Assembly (NCBI GenBank): GCA_015654675.1
Contig: JAATGM010000017.1
Location: forward strand, 152,973 to 216,972
Direction: 5' to 3'
Source: Planctomycetota bacterium
GTDB taxonomy: Bacteria; Planctomycetota; Phycisphaerae; UBA1845; UTPLA1
Length of the DNA: 64,000 bases
Shown here: piece after piece, positions 34,219 to 43,560 of the stretch
Layout: the number at the start of each line of letters is the position of its first letter
Position numbering within the stretch: the stretch's first letter is position 1
Translations under genes and position numbers: made by a program
Notes under the pieces: generated by a model
What the model was told of the DNA's origin: nothing
Databases searched by the model: none
The model's input: the letters and a program-made list of their open reading frames with translations, nothing else

Positions 34219-34395
34219 TCACTTCCGCTTGATCTTGTGCTTCGTGTGACGGCGGAGCTTCGGGCAGTACTTGTTCAGTCCCGCCTTCAAACTCTCAGGA
34301 ATGCCCTGCTGCACGTTAATCGTCGTGCGATAATTCATATCGCCCGTCTCCGTGCACTCCAGCCACACCCATTCTCGTTTGCTGGCCTTGGCCAT
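34219..34395 (-). CDS. rpmG: 50S ribosomal protein L33, partly degenerate zinc knuckle
   Basis: 58 residues by translation: MAKASKREWVWLECTETGD, NYRTTINVQQ, then NKYCPKLRRHTKHKIKRK. Length and pattern match L33. In zinc-binding L33 there are two CxxC knuckles. Here each has only one Cys left (CTET and CPKL), so it resembles the zinc-free form with vestigial cysteines. ATG 34395 lies 32 bases after the tuf stop. tRNA-Trp follows. The position tuf-rpmG-trnW-secE is conserved in bacteria. Confidence 0.95.
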   Translation of the reverse strand: MAKASKREWVWLECTETGDMNYRTTINVQQGIPESLKAGLNKYCPKLRRHTKHKIKRK

Positions 34396-34427
34396 GTCTC
34401 ACCTCGCGCGGCGACCCGCGTCCTCGA

Positions 34428-35639
34428 TTACTCGATGACTTTCGTCACCACGCCCGAACCGACGGTCCGGCCGCCTTCGCGAATCGCAAAGCGCACGCCC
34501 TCTTCAAGGGCCACCGGCTGAATCAGCTCAACCTCGAGCTCGACGTTGTCACCCGGCATGCACATTTCAACGCCGCCCTTCAGCTTCAAGCTGCCGGTGA
34601 CGTCCGTTGTTCGCACATAAAACTGCGGCCGGTAGTTGTTGAAGAACGGCGTGTGACGGCCGCCTTCCTCTTTCGTCAACACATAAACCTGCGCGTTGAA
34701 CTTCTTGTGCGGCGTGATCGATCCCGGCTTCGCCAGAACCTGCCCGCGCTCCAGGTCTTCCTTCTCGACGCCTCGCAGCAGCAGGCCCACGTTGTCGCCC
34801 GCCATGCCTGAATCCAGCGTCTTGTTGAACATTTCGACGCCCGTGACGATCGTCTTGCGCGTCTCCGGCTTGAGGCCGATGATCTCGACTTCCTCGCCGA
34901 CCTTCACCTGACCGCGCTCGATTCGGCCCGTGCCGACCGTGCCGCGGCCCTTGATGCTGAAGACGTCTTCCACCGGCATCAGGAACGGCTTGTCCTGCTG
35001 GCGAACCGGCTCCGGAATGTTGTTATCCAAAGCATCCATCAGGTCGCCGATGCACTTGCAAGCCGCTGCGTCCTTGCCCATCGACTGCAGTGCCGCCAGC
35101 GCACCGCCACGGATGATCGGCGTGGTGTCGCCCGGGAAATCGTACTTGTTGAGCAGGTCGCGAATTTCGAGTTCGACAAGCTCCAGCAGTTCCTTGTCGT
35201 CGAGCAGATCGACCTTGTTCAGGAACACCACCAGCGCCGGAACGTTGACCTGGCGGGCCAGCAGCACGTGTTCGCGCGTCTGCGGCATCGGTCCGTCCGC
35301 CGCGCTGACGACGAGGATCGCGCCGTCCATCTGGGCCGCGCCCGTGATCATGTTCTTCACGTAGTCCGCGTGACCCGGACAATCGACGTGTGCGTAGTGG
35401 CGCTTGTTCGATTCATATTCCACGTGCGCCGTCGCGATCGTCAAAATCTTGGTCGGGTCGCGCCGGCCGTCCTTCTCGGACGCCTTCGCAACCTGGTCAT
35501 ACGGCTTGTACGTCGCCAGGCCCTTGCTCGCCTGCACCGCCGTGATCGCCGCGGTCAACGTCGTCTTGCCGTGATCGACGTGCCCGATCGTGCCGACGTT
35601 CACGTGGGGCTTTGTACGCTTGAAGACTTCTTTGGCCAT
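34428..35639 (-). CDS. tuf: Elongation factor Tu with divergent switch I
   Basis: 403 residues. EF-Tu brings aminoacyl-tRNA to the ribosome. The P-loop GHVDHGKT (residues 19-26), [24 protein letters not shown] and the C-terminal domains ([20 protein letters not shown]) are all present. The effector loop is not standard: residues 50-68 read [19 protein letters not shown] where most bacteria have a shorter segment ending EEKARGITI. The Thr that coordinates Mg is kept (Thr 67), but Gly becomes Ile and about 5 residues are inserted. The rest of the protein is well conserved, so the gene is functional. GGAGG lies 10 bases before the ATG. Confidence 0.97.
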   Translation of the reverse strand: MAKEVFKRTKPHVNVGTIGHVDHGKTTLTAAITAVQASKGLATYKPYDQVAKASEKDGRRDPTKILTIATAHVEYESNKRHYAHVDCPGHADYVKNMITGAAQMDGAILVVSAADGPMPQTREHVLLARQVNVPALVVFLNKVDLLDDKELLELVELEIRDLLNKYDFPGDTTPIIRGGALAALQSMGKDAAACKCIGDLMDALDNNIPEPVRQQDKPFLMPVEDVFSIKGRGTVGTGRIERGQVKVGEEVEIIGLKPETRKTIVTGVEMFNKTLDSGMAGDNVGLLLRGVEKEDLERGQVLAKPGSITPHKKFNAQVYVLTKEEGGRHTPFFNNYRPQFYVRTTDVTGSLKLKGGVEMCMPGDNVELEVELIQPVALEEGVRFAIREGGRTVGSGVVTKVIE

Positions 35640-35837
35640 TGAACGCGAACCTCCAACTCTATTGTGTCTATCCTTCGATTGACTCTTGTCTGACTCTTAC
35701 GCGCCGTCGCAGTCGATAAACCGACCACTGCACCTCACCACGCTCGTCTCGGCGAACGCGATGCCGATGCTCGCCTCGTACCGATCGTGTCCGGATCTCG
35801 CGGACGTCGGCCGGCCGGCCGGAACGCAAACCTCTTT

Positions 35838-35856
35838 CGGCTTCAGCACTAAGCCG
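35838..35856 (-). other. Hairpin after tRNA-Thr
   Basis: CGGCTT and AAGCCG make a perfect 6-bp stem with a 7-base loop, starting 11 bases beyond the tRNA-Thr 3' end. No U tract follows. It probably marks a processing site between the tRNA and the tuf message. The remaining bases 35640-35837 hold no gene that I can see. Confidence 0.35.
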
Positions 35857-35866
35857 CTGCCGACAA

Positions 35867-35939
<73 letters not shown>

Positions 35940-36027
35940 AGTTGCGACGCGCCCTCGCTTCAGCACCCACACCGCGTCTTGCCACGGGTACCGCGACGTG
36001 CGTGTCCTCGACTTTTCGAAGATCGAC

Positions 36028-36055
36028 AGTATAAGCCGCGCCAAAGATGTGTCAA
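36028..36055 (-). promoter_or_regulatory. Strong sigma70-type promoter of the tRNA-Thr-tuf region
   Basis: Perfect -35 TTGACA (36055-36050), a 16-base spacer and TATACT (36033-36028). The same layout and spacer length as the S10 operon promoter suggests a common class of strong translation-gene promoter. It lies about 80 bases upstream of tRNA-Thr. Confidence 0.7.
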
Positions 36056-36302
36056 ACGCAAAACAAAGTCATCGCGGAGATCACGACGGGCAAATCATTG
36101 CCTCAGCCATCCACCATAACAGCAGCATGGCTATCGAGTTACAATTCCACGATTAGGGTCGCCAGTGCCCCTGTTCTCCGCGCCACCGATTCGGACTTGC
36201 GCGAACGGCAAACGCGCGCGGAATTCGTCGTTCCCAAATATCAGGCGACTCCGCCCCAATATTCCTCTACGCTGGTCGCCAACCAACTCAAAGGAAATCG
36301 CC

Positions 36303-37283
36303 ATGACTTCTCGAAAAATCGTCGCATCAAATCGAACCCATTTCCTGCTGGCCGCCACATTTGTCGCACCCTTTGTCGTTGGCTGCGCGTACCCCTATCG
36401 CATCGGAGTCGACGAAGCGATGCGCGAGCCCCTCAACGGCGCGCAGACGATTGAACTCAAGTCCCGCAACGGTCGCATCGAGGTCCGCGGCGACACAGCC
36501 GCCTCTCAAGTTCAAATCGCGGCAACCAAGTCCGCCAGCGGCAATTCAACCGCCGAGGCCCGCAACTTCGCGGAAGACATCGAAATCAGCACATCTCGCA
36601 CGGGGAATAGCCTGCACATCGAGCCCACTTTTCCGGACCGCGACAATGCAAGGCAATACGCAGTCGACTTCCTGATCACCCTGCCTCCCAACGTGGGCCT
36701 GAATCTCTCAACTTCGAATGGTCGAGTCGTCGTGGCTACGATGAAGGGCGACGTCGACGTCAACACCAGCAACGGCCCAGTGGACCTGCGTGAGATTGAA
36801 GGAAAAGTCCACGCCGACACGAGCAACGGCGCAATCGTCGTGAAAAACGTTCGCGGCGATCTCAATCTCGAGACCAGCAACGGTGGCATTGATGTCGCGG
36901 CCAGCGGCGACAAGAACATCCGTTGCCACACGTCAAACGGAAACGTCAAGATGACTGCCGCGCGCGGCAACCCGCGCATCCGCACCAGCAATGGGCGCGT
37001 CGAGATTCAAGTCGTGGAACTGCAGAATCCCCCCAGCATCGATGTCCGCTCCTCGAATGGCGGCGTCACTGTCGAAGTCCCCTCAACAACTTCCGGCCGA
37101 CTCAATATGTCAACCAGCAACGGCCACGTCACAACCGATTTTGAATCCGCCTCCGTCCGCGATCTCGAAACCTCGCGCCGCTCCCTCTCTGCCACGCTCA
37201 ACGATGGCGCAGGAAACATCGATATTGTCTCCTCCAATGGCTCCATCACCTTCCGAACCTTTAAGTACCAGGGCACGCACTGA
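36303..37283 (+). CDS. Lipoprotein with DUF4097-type beta repeats
   Basis: 326 residues from ATG 36303. The N-terminus is a lipoprotein signal with lipobox VVGC (FVAPFVVGCAYPYR), so the mature protein is lipid-anchored. From about residue 50 it consists of tandem beta units carrying the repeated motif TSNG or SSNG (at least eight, for example NTSNGPVDLREIEGKVHADT, HTSNGNVKMTAARGNPRIR). This is the pattern of the DUF4097 beta-solenoid family, often linked to envelope stress or toxin-like adhesion, with unknown molecular role. It precedes a NatAB exporter by 122 bases on the same strand. Confidence 0.85.
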   Translation: MTSRKIVASNRTHFLLAATFVAPFVVGCAYPYRIGVDEAMREPLNGAQTIELKSRNGRIEVRGDTAASQVQIAATKSASGNSTAEARNFAEDIEISTSRTGNSLHIEPTFPDRDNARQYAVDFLITLPPNVGLNLSTSNGRVVVATMKGDVDVNTSNGPVDLREIEGKVHADTSNGAIVVKNVRGDLNLETSNGGIDVAASGDKNIRCHTSNGNVKMTAARGNPRIRTSNGRVEIQVVELQNPPSIDVRSSNGGVTVEVPSTTSGRLNMSTSNGHVTTDFESASVRDLETSRRSLSATLNDGAGNIDIVSSNGSITFRTFKYQGTH

Positions 37284-37405
37284 GCAATTGCCCAATCTCC
37301 CCGTCGCTATCAATGCGGCACAGCAGGCGTTAACCTCCCTCCCGGCCGTCGTTTTCCCTTCGGAAGGATGCCGCGAGGTCGCGGCCGGTTGTGGAAGGAC
37401 ATCTC

Positions 37406-38347
37406 ATGTACGCCGTCGAGTTGCACGGGGTCACCAAGACCTTCGGCAAACATACCGCTGTCGACAAGCTGGATCTCGTCGTCCCGACGGGCACCGTCTT
37501 CGGTTTCATCGGACCCAATGGCTCCGGAAAGACGACCACGCTCCGTCTGATTCTCCGCATCTTCTACCCGGATTCCGGCACTGTCCGCGTCCTCGGTCTC
37601 GATCACAGCGACGCCGCCGATGACCGCCTCGGCTACCTCCCCGAAGAGCGCGGCCTCTATAAGAAAATGCGCGTTCGCGATTTGCTTCGCTTCTATGCCG
37701 AGCTGAAAGATCACATTCAGTGCCGCGCCGATATCGACATGTGGCTCCGCCGCCTTGAGCTCGACGATTGGGCCGACAAAACCATCGACACACTCTCCAA
37801 GGGCATGGCCCAAAAAGTCCAGTTCATCTCAGCCGTCATTGCCCGGCCACAGCTTGTCATTCTCGATGAGCCCTTTTCCGGGCTGGACCCGGTCAACATG
37901 GAAGTCCTCAAAGATGCCATCATGGAACTGAAGAAGAACGGCACAACCGTCATCTTCTCCACCCACGACATGGACATCGCCGAACGTATGTGCGACCACA
38001 TCTTCATGATCTTCCGCGGCAAAAAGGTTCTCGATGGAACGCTAACATCCATCCAGGCCCAATACGGCCAGGACACCATTCGCATCCGAACCCCGGCGGC
38101 GAATGGCGCGCTCGAAGGCCTCCCCGGCGTCCTCCGCGTGAACGACTACGGCCGCTATCAGGAACTCCGCATGGAGCCCGGCGCCGATCCGCAGGCCATC
38201 CTACACCAGCTCGCCGGCCGAACCGCCGTCGAACGCTTCGAAATAGCCCAACCATCGTTGCACGACATCTTCGTCCGCATCGCCGGCCCGGACGCCGCCC
38301 GCCCATCCGACCCCAATGCCCCGCGCCAGGAGTCACCCCGTGCGTAA
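37406..38347 (+). CDS. NatA-type ABC transporter ATP-binding protein
   Basis: 313 residues from ATG 37406, with AAGGA 6 bases upstream; an earlier in-frame GTG is rejected. Walker A GPNGSGKTTT (residues about 36-45), the NatA-like segment YLPEERGLYKKMRVRDLLRF, signature TLSKGMAQKVQ, Walker B LVILDEPFSGLDP and the H-loop STHDMDIAE are intact. A C-terminal DUF4162-type region follows. It supplies ATP-driven energy to the adjacent permease, whose gene overlaps its 3' end by 8 bases. Family members export ions or drugs (NatAB exports Na+); substrate unknown here. Confidence 0.92.
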   Translation: MYAVELHGVTKTFGKHTAVDKLDLVVPTGTVFGFIGPNGSGKTTTLRLILRIFYPDSGTVRVLGLDHSDAADDRLGYLPEERGLYKKMRVRDLLRFYAELKDHIQCRADIDMWLRRLELDDWADKTIDTLSKGMAQKVQFISAVIARPQLVILDEPFSGLDPVNMEVLKDAIMELKKNGTTVIFSTHDMDIAERMCDHIFMIFRGKKVLDGTLTSIQAQYGQDTIRIRTPAANGALEGLPGVLRVNDYGRYQELRMEPGADPQAILHQLAGRTAVERFEIAQPSLHDIFVRIAGPDAARPSDPNAPRQESPRA

Positions 38348-39710
38348 AATCCTCGTCATCGCCAAGCGCGAATACCTCGCCACCGTCCGCACCAGGGCCT
38401 TCCTGATCTCGATCGTCCTCATGCCGATCCTCATGGGCGGCGGAATCTTCGCCCAGCGGCTGTTGCGAGGCGTCGTCGACACCGGCGACAAGAAAATCGT
38501 CGTCATCGACCGCACCGGCAAAGTGCTTCCCCGACTCATCGAGGAGGCTCAGGACCACAATCGTCGCGAGATCTTCGATCCCGAAACGCGCAAGCAGATT
38601 GCCGCGAAGTACGTCATCGAGCCGGGCCCCGCACACGACCTGAACGATCAGGACCGCCTGGCTCTCTCGGAGCGCGTTAAGCATCGTGAAATTTTTGCAT
38701 TCGTCGAAATCCCGGCGAATGTTGTGCAGCCGTCAAAAAACGCCCTCGACTTCATCAAGAAGAAGCTCAAGGGGGCAATCGAGTCGGTCGCCAAGGGCGG
38801 ACCTGGCGCCGACGAAATCAACCTCTGCAGTGAGAATGCAACTCAATTCGAGTTGACCCGTTGGCTCCAGCGCACATTGAACAAGGTCATCGGTTCCGAG
38901 CGTCTCAAGATTGCAAAAATCAGCCCGGAATTGGTTGAATTCGCCACGCTTCCCATCGAAGTCGAGAGCATGGGCCTCTACACAAAGTCCCCCGACGGCC
39001 AGATCCAGAAAGCCGAGGCCTCCAACCGCGAAGCCGCCATCTTCGTCCCCATGGGAATCATGATGCTCATGTTCATGGTCATCATGGTCGCCGCCCAGCC
39101 CCTCATGACTTCCGTGTTGGAAGAAAAGTCCCTGCGAATCGCCGAAGTCCTTCTCGGCTCGGCCAGCACATTCCAGATCATGATGGGCAAGCTCATCGGA
39201 AACGTCGGCGTCTCGCTCACCATGATCACGATCTACATGGCCGGCGGCGTTTTCGTCCTCCGATACTACGAAATGCCCGGCCTGCTGACCCGCGAGATCA
39301 TCGTCTGGTTCGTCATCTACCAGATCCTCGCCATCTTCATTTACGGCTCGGTCTTCGTGGCGATCGGCGCCGCCTGTTCCGACATTAAGGAAGCCCAGAG
39401 CTACCTGACGCCGGTCATGCTCACGCTCGTATTCCCGATGATGGTCTGGTTCCAGGTGCTGCGCGATCCGATGGGCAAGTTCGCCACCTGGATTTCCCTC
39501 TTCCCGCCCTGCACCCCCATGCTGATGGTCATGCGCATGGCTTCCACCAAGACGCTCCCGATCTGGCAGCCCATCCTCGGCGTCGGCCTCGTCGCACTTG
39601 CCGTGGTCATCTGCGTCTTCGCCGCCGGACGAATCTTCCGCATCGGCCTACTCTCGCAAGGCAAAGCCCCCAAACCGGCCGAATTGCTGCGTTGGATAAT
39701 CTCGGGCTAA
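38340..39710 (+). CDS. NatB-type ABC-2 transporter permease
   Basis: 456 residues from GTG 38340, supported by AGGAG 7 bases upstream; an upstream ATG at 38316 would overlap the ATPase gene by 32 bases. The N-terminal segment VRKILVIAKREYLATVRTRA with a first helix (FLISIVLMPILMGGGIF) is typical of NatB. A large periplasmic domain (about residues 45-230) follows, then five or more membrane helices in the C-terminal half (IFVPMGIMMLMFMVIMV, VSLTMITIYMAGGVFVL). It pairs with the ATPase as a two-component exporter. Confidence 0.9.
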   Translation: MRKILVIAKREYLATVRTRAFLISIVLMPILMGGGIFAQRLLRGVVDTGDKKIVVIDRTGKVLPRLIEEAQDHNRREIFDPETRKQIAAKYVIEPGPAHDLNDQDRLALSERVKHREIFAFVEIPANVVQPSKNALDFIKKKLKGAIESVAKGGPGADEINLCSENATQFELTRWLQRTLNKVIGSERLKIAKISPELVEFATLPIEVESMGLYTKSPDGQIQKAEASNREAAIFVPMGIMMLMFMVIMVAAQPLMTSVLEEKSLRIAEVLLGSASTFQIMMGKLIGNVGVSLTMITIYMAGGVFVLRYYEMPGLLTREIIVWFVIYQILAIFIYGSVFVAIGAACSDIKEAQSYLTPVMLTLVFPMMVWFQVLRDPMGKFATWISLFPPCTPMLMVMRMASTKTLPIWQPILGVGLVALAVVICVFAAGRIFRIGLLSQGKAPKPAELLRWIISG

Positions 39711-39734
39711 GACTCTGGCTGTTTCACACCAGTG

Positions 39735-40466
39735 TTACCCATCCGGCTTGCACTTCTTGCAAGCCGTTTTTCCATTCTTCCGCGCCTCTTCAACCGTCAT
39801 CTCAACGCCGCCACCCTTCACCGTTTCGCAGTTGGCCCGGTGATATCGCTTCCCATTCTCCGTGACGACCACCATCGTCGCCGCGCCAGTTCCCGGCTTC
39901 GGGTCACCCGCCGGCGGCTTTGCTTTTCCGGAGCCCTTCGCCGTAACCCCAGCCGGCGTGCCCTTCATCGGCTCCGCGTGCTCGAAGTGCTTTTTCCAGT
40001 TGGCCGTAAACTTCTCTGCCAGAGCCGCATCTTGAATGACAAGTAGATTCTCCGCATTCGCATCGTCCGCGGCCTTCGTAAAGTTCATCGAGCCCGTCAG
40101 CACCACCGCTTCGTCGACGATAATGACCTTGTTGTTCGCAACTGGGTGCGATCCGTCCAGCACCACCTCCACGCCGCCCTTGCGTAGCACGCCGGCCGCC
40201 GAATACCGCTCTTTCGCGTTGGAAGCATCCAGAATCGCGCGCACCGAAATCCCGCGCTTCTCCGCCGCGACCAGCGCGTCTGCAATCGGCCGTGAGGTGA
40301 ATCCGTACGCCTGAATCAAAACACCGGTCTTGGCCCCCTCAATCTCTCGAATGATCCGCTCTTCGCACTTCCCGTCCGGCGAGAAGCAGACGTCAATCGA
40401 CGCCGTCGCGCCGACCCCGGTTGCCAACGAGATCAACAGCGCCCCAACCCAAGTGCCGCCCGACAT
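39735..40466 (-). CDS. PLD-family protein with altered HKD motif and C-terminal Cys tail
   Basis: 243 residues with a signal peptide (WVGALLISLATGVGATA). The central domain is Nuc/PLD-like: VLIQAYGFTSRPIADALV, then NNKVIIVDEAVVLTGSMNF, which matches HxK-x4-D-x6-GSxN except that the catalytic His is Asn 111; Lys 113 and Asp 118 remain. A dimeric Nuc-type enzyme uses this His as nucleophile, so the protein is likely inactive as a phosphodiesterase or has changed chemistry. The C-terminal 45 residues (KRYHRANCETVKGGG, EARKNGKTACKKC) resemble a small metal-binding module seen in exported nucleases. Next gene is pyrE. Confidence 0.82.
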   Translation of the reverse strand: MSGGTWVGALLISLATGVGATASIDVCFSPDGKCEERIIREIEGAKTGVLIQAYGFTSRPIADALVAAEKRGISVRAILDASNAKERYSAAGVLRKGGVEVVLDGSHPVANNKVIIVDEAVVLTGSMNFTKAADDANAENLLVIQDAALAEKFTANWKKHFEHAEPMKGTPAGVTAKGSGKAKPPAGDPKPGTGAATMVVVTENGKRYHRANCETVKGGGVEMTVEEARKNGKTACKKCKPDG

Positions 40467-40484
40467 GTCTCCCTCCCTTCCCGA

Positions 40485-41012
40485 TCATCCCCGAGGCAAT
40501 CTCAAATCCTCCGCGGTAAGGATCGCCTCGAACACAAACCCGGCCTTCTCAATATTCTCGCGAGCCCCCTCGCCCCGATCAATGACCGCGACGATCTTCT
40601 CCACGCTCGCCCCCGCCTCGCGGATCACTTTCGCCGCCTCAAGCACCTGCCCCCCGGTCGTCGCCACATCCTCCACCAGCAGCACGACATCCCCCCTCGA
40701 AAGCTTCCCCTCAAACATCTTGCTCGTGCCATAATCCTTCTTGGCGTTCCGAATGATCACAAACGGCTTTCCGCTTGCCATCGAAGCCGCCGCCGCCAGC
40801 GCCACCCCCCCCAATTCTGCCCCCGCGATCAAAGTCGTCCGCGCGGTCGCCCGCGAAGCAAACGCAGTTCCCAGCTCTCGCAAGATCTCTGGCTGCGTCT
40901 CAAACAAATACTTGTCGAGATAAAACGTGCTCTTTCGCCCGCTTCGAAGCGTAAACTCCCCCTCAAGGTACGCTGCCCCCCGAACCCGCTCCGCCAATTC
41001 CCGATGCGTCAT
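40485..41012 (-). CDS. pyrE: Orotate phosphoribosyltransferase
   Basis: 175 residues, slightly short for PyrE but complete. It joins orotate to PRPP to form OMP, the fifth step of UMP synthesis. The PRPP-binding motif VVLLVEDVATTGGQVLEAA (about residues 108-126) is intact, along with TLRSGRKSTFYLDKYLFE near the N-terminus. It lies 20 bases after purB and 18 bases before the PLD-like gene, on the same strand. carAB for the same pathway are at 13919-18646. Confidence 0.93.
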   Translation of the reverse strand: MTHRELAERVRGAAYLEGEFTLRSGRKSTFYLDKYLFETQPEILRELGTAFASRATARTTLIAGAELGGVALAAAASMASGKPFVIIRNAKKDYGTSKMFEGKLSRGDVVLLVEDVATTGGQVLEAAKVIREAGASVEKIVAVIDRGEGARENIEKAGFVFEAILTAEDLRLPRG

Positions 41013-41032
41013 GACGCCTCCTCAACGCCCCA

Positions 41033-42487
41033 CTAAACGCGTATCTCCGCCTCCATCCGCGGTGTTCCCCGATACCGCTTCCGTATCGGCCCAACCACTT
41101 CGCGCAAGAACCGATCGACTTGCTGCGGCGCCAGTCCAACAAATGCCTCAGGCCGCACAGCCCGCTCCAACTGCACGCACCCAAACGCCGAATCCGCGCC
41201 CAACCGATCCATCAAATCGTTCGCCCCGCCGCGCTCCTTGATCTCGCGCGCCGCCGCCACACTATGCCGCCGAATCCGCTCATGCAGTTCTTGTCGATCC
41301 CCACCCGCCTTCACGCCTTCAAGCAGAATCTGCTCCGTCGCCATGAACGGAATCTCCTGCTTCAACCGCGAAGCGATCACCCGCGGATAAACGACCAGTC
41401 CGCGCGCAATATGCAGCGCGATCTGCAACATCCCATCCACCGCCAGGAATGCCTCCGGCACCACCAGCCGCTTATTCGACGAATCGTCCAGCGTCCGCTC
41501 CAACCACTGTTCCGCCGCCGTCTGCCAGGCCGACTGCGAAAGTGCAATGACAAACCGCGCCAGCCCGGTCGCTCGTTCGCTCAGCATGGGGTTTCGCTTG
41601 TAAGCCATCGCCGAGCTGCCCACCTGCCCGCGCTCGAATGGCTCCTCCATCTCGCGCAGATTCGCCAGCAGCCGCATGTCATTCGCCATCTTGTGAACCG
41701 ACGCAGCCACTCCCGCCAGCGTCGCAATCACCGCCCCATCCACCTTCCGCGAATAGGTCTGCCCCGTCACGGGCTCGCACTGCTCAAACCCTAGGCGTCG
41801 CGCGAACGCCCGTTCCAACCGCCCCACCTTCGCCGCATTCCCTCTACACAACTCCAAAAAGCTCGCCTGCGTCCCCGTCGCCCCGCGCAATCCGCGCAGC
41901 GCCAGCCGCGCCAGCCGCGTTTCGACTTCCTCCAGGTCCCTGGCGAAGTCCCACGCCCACAGCGAAATCCGCTTCCCCACCGTCGTTACCTGCGCCGGCT
42001 GATAGTGGGTGAACCCAAGACACGGCAAGGTTCGCCACTGCCGCGCCTGCTCCCCCAGCGCAATCACAACATTCACGAGCCAATCGCGCACGCGCACTAG
42101 CGCGCCCCGCATGATCACGACATCCGCGTTATCGACGACGTCCATGCTCGTCGCCCCCAGATGCAGCACGCGTCGCGCCGCCGGCGCGACATCCGCATAC
42201 GCAAGCAAATGCGCAACCACGTCGTGTCGCACCCGTCGTTCATGCCGCCCCGCCGCCGCCAGATCAATTCGCTCGATCCCCCGCCGCAGCGCCCGCACCG
42301 CCGCCGCCGAAACCCCCAGCCCCCTCTCGTGCTGCGCCTCGGCCAGCGCCAGCCAAACTCGCCGCCACTCCAGCGTCCGCCGCCGCGGCGAAAAAAGCTC
42401 CGCCATCTCGACCGAAGCGTTGCGCGTAACGAGCGGGCTCACATAGCTCGTCCCATCACTCCCCCGTTCTCGCATTCGCCGCGCCAT
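41033..42487 (-). CDS. purB: Adenylosuccinate lyase
   Basis: 484 residues. It catalyses two fumarate-releasing steps in purine synthesis (SAICAR to AICAR and adenylosuccinate to AMP). The family signature GSSAMAYKRNPMLSERATGL is present near residue 300, along with HLGATSMDVVDNADV and FTHYQPAQVTTVGKR, which supply catalytic residues. The Met-rich beginning could start at Met 1 or Met 5. The length matches the larger animal-like ADSL form more than the 430-residue Bacillus form. Neighbours: pyrE after it, a DUF1570-type lipoprotein 12 bases before it. Confidence 0.93.
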   Translation of the reverse strand: MARRMRERGSDGTSYVSPLVTRNASVEMAELFSPRRRTLEWRRVWLALAEAQHERGLGVSAAAVRALRRGIERIDLAAAGRHERRVRHDVVAHLLAYADVAPAARRVLHLGATSMDVVDNADVVIMRGALVRVRDWLVNVVIALGEQARQWRTLPCLGFTHYQPAQVTTVGKRISLWAWDFARDLEEVETRLARLALRGLRGATGTQASFLELCRGNAAKVGRLERAFARRLGFEQCEPVTGQTYSRKVDGAVIATLAGVAASVHKMANDMRLLANLREMEEPFERGQVGSSAMAYKRNPMLSERATGLARFVIALSQSAWQTAAEQWLERTLDDSSNKRLVVPEAFLAVDGMLQIALHIARGLVVYPRVIASRLKQEIPFMATEQILLEGVKAGGDRQELHERIRRHSVAAAREIKERGGANDLMDRLGADSAFGCVQLERAVRPEAFVGLAPQQVDRFLREVVGPIRKRYRGTPRMEAEIRV

Positions 42488-42499
42488 CGCCGCCCGCCC

Positions 42500-43459
42500 T
42501 CAACTCAGCCCCAGCAGTTGCTTGACGTATGCTTCATATCGCGCCTTAAACCCAACCAGATCATCCGTCACATACGTCCGAAAAACTCGCTCGCCGAACT
42601 CTTCGCCGCCCGGCGCTTTCGACGACTCTTCAACGACCCGCCGCATCTCCTCCGTCCCCAGATCGTTCAGCAGCCGCCGGAATCCCGCCCCTTCCTTGCT
42701 CTTTGGATCAGCCTCCAACAGCATCAAGACAACCGACCAAGTCTGCCCGTAATAGGTCCGCACTTTCATCGTCGGCAGCGAAACAACGCGGCCCGCGTTC
42801 GTCGAAAGCAGTTCCGGCAATTCAAACAGGTCCCGCCTGTAATAAGCGTCCCGCAAACTATTCCGGCGAATCAAATTATTCCTGGGTGTGAACTTGGGCC
42901 GGCCCTGATCGTCCAGGTCAAAGGCCTCAAAATAGCACGCCAGCCCCTCGTTCACCCACGCCGGCAACGGCGCACCGCGCGTCAGCGAAAGAAACTGATG
43001 CAGCCCCTCATGCGACAGCACTGAAAGCGTTGTCACCATCCGTCCATAGTGCGAAACCGTGACGCCGCGCTCCTCAAATCCGCCCGATCGAATCAACAGA
43101 TACGTCGGCGCCTTCGCCGGTGAGAATTCCTTCGTGAAAATCTCCCACTGCTGCCGCGTCTGAAATAGATATGTCATCGCCGCCGACGTCGGCTGCCGAC
43201 GAGGCGGAACCAGATCGCTGTAGGCCGACCAGCAGACTTCCAGAAAATCGGGAATGTCGTGCAGCAATCGCGGATTAGTGCAGGTCGTCCGCACGCAGTA
43301 GTGCGGCGTGATCAGCTCTTTCCCCTCCACGCCTCGAAATGTCCACGGCTCCGCGCGCGATTCCACGGGCGGCAGCGGCCGACTCACTTCCGCGCAGCCG
43401 ATCAGCGTCCCAACCACCGCCAATACCGCCGCCGTCGCGCCAACAATCAGCTTCTTCAT
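42500..43459 (-). CDS. Lipoprotein with DUF1570-type peptidase-like domain
   Basis: 319 residues from ATG 43459, chosen because it starts a lipoprotein signal ([22 protein letters not shown]). The C-terminal half has [15 protein letters not shown] followed by [19 protein letters not shown]: an HExxH zinc motif (HEGLH, about residues 160-164) and a downstream Glu in the NEGLA motif, the pattern of gluzincin peptidases in the DUF1570 family. Substrate unknown; an outer-membrane or periplasmic zinc peptidase is inferred. It is divergent from purE by 101 bases. Confidence 0.82.
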   Translation of the reverse strand: MKKLIVGATAAVLAVVGTLIGCAEVSRPLPPVESRAEPWTFRGVEGKELITPHYCVRTTCTNPRLLHDIPDFLEVCWSAYSDLVPPRRQPTSAAMTYLFQTRQQWEIFTKEFSPAKAPTYLLIRSGGFEERGVTVSHYGRMVTTLSVLSHEGLHQFLSLTRGAPLPAWVNEGLACYFEAFDLDDQGRPKFTPRNNLIRRNSLRDAYYRRDLFELPELLSTNAGRVVSLPTMKVRTYYGQTWSVVLMLLEADPKSKEGAGFRRLLNDLGTEEMRRVVEESSKAPGGEEFGERVFRTYVTDDLVGFKARYEAYVKQLLGLS

Positions 43460-43560
43460 ACGCCGCGCCGATCCTACGGCCCCACTCGCGCCCCCGCAAA
43501 CCATCGCTCGACGCTCGCGCCCCGCGCCGCTATTCTCCATTCGTCCCAAGGACGCACCGC

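Noticed and set aside
35795..35825. GGCCGGCC-rich palindrome in the tRNA-Thr to tuf spacer
   Set aside because: Simple GC palindrome with no loop for a stable hairpin and no repeat elsewhere seen; likely chance in this composition.
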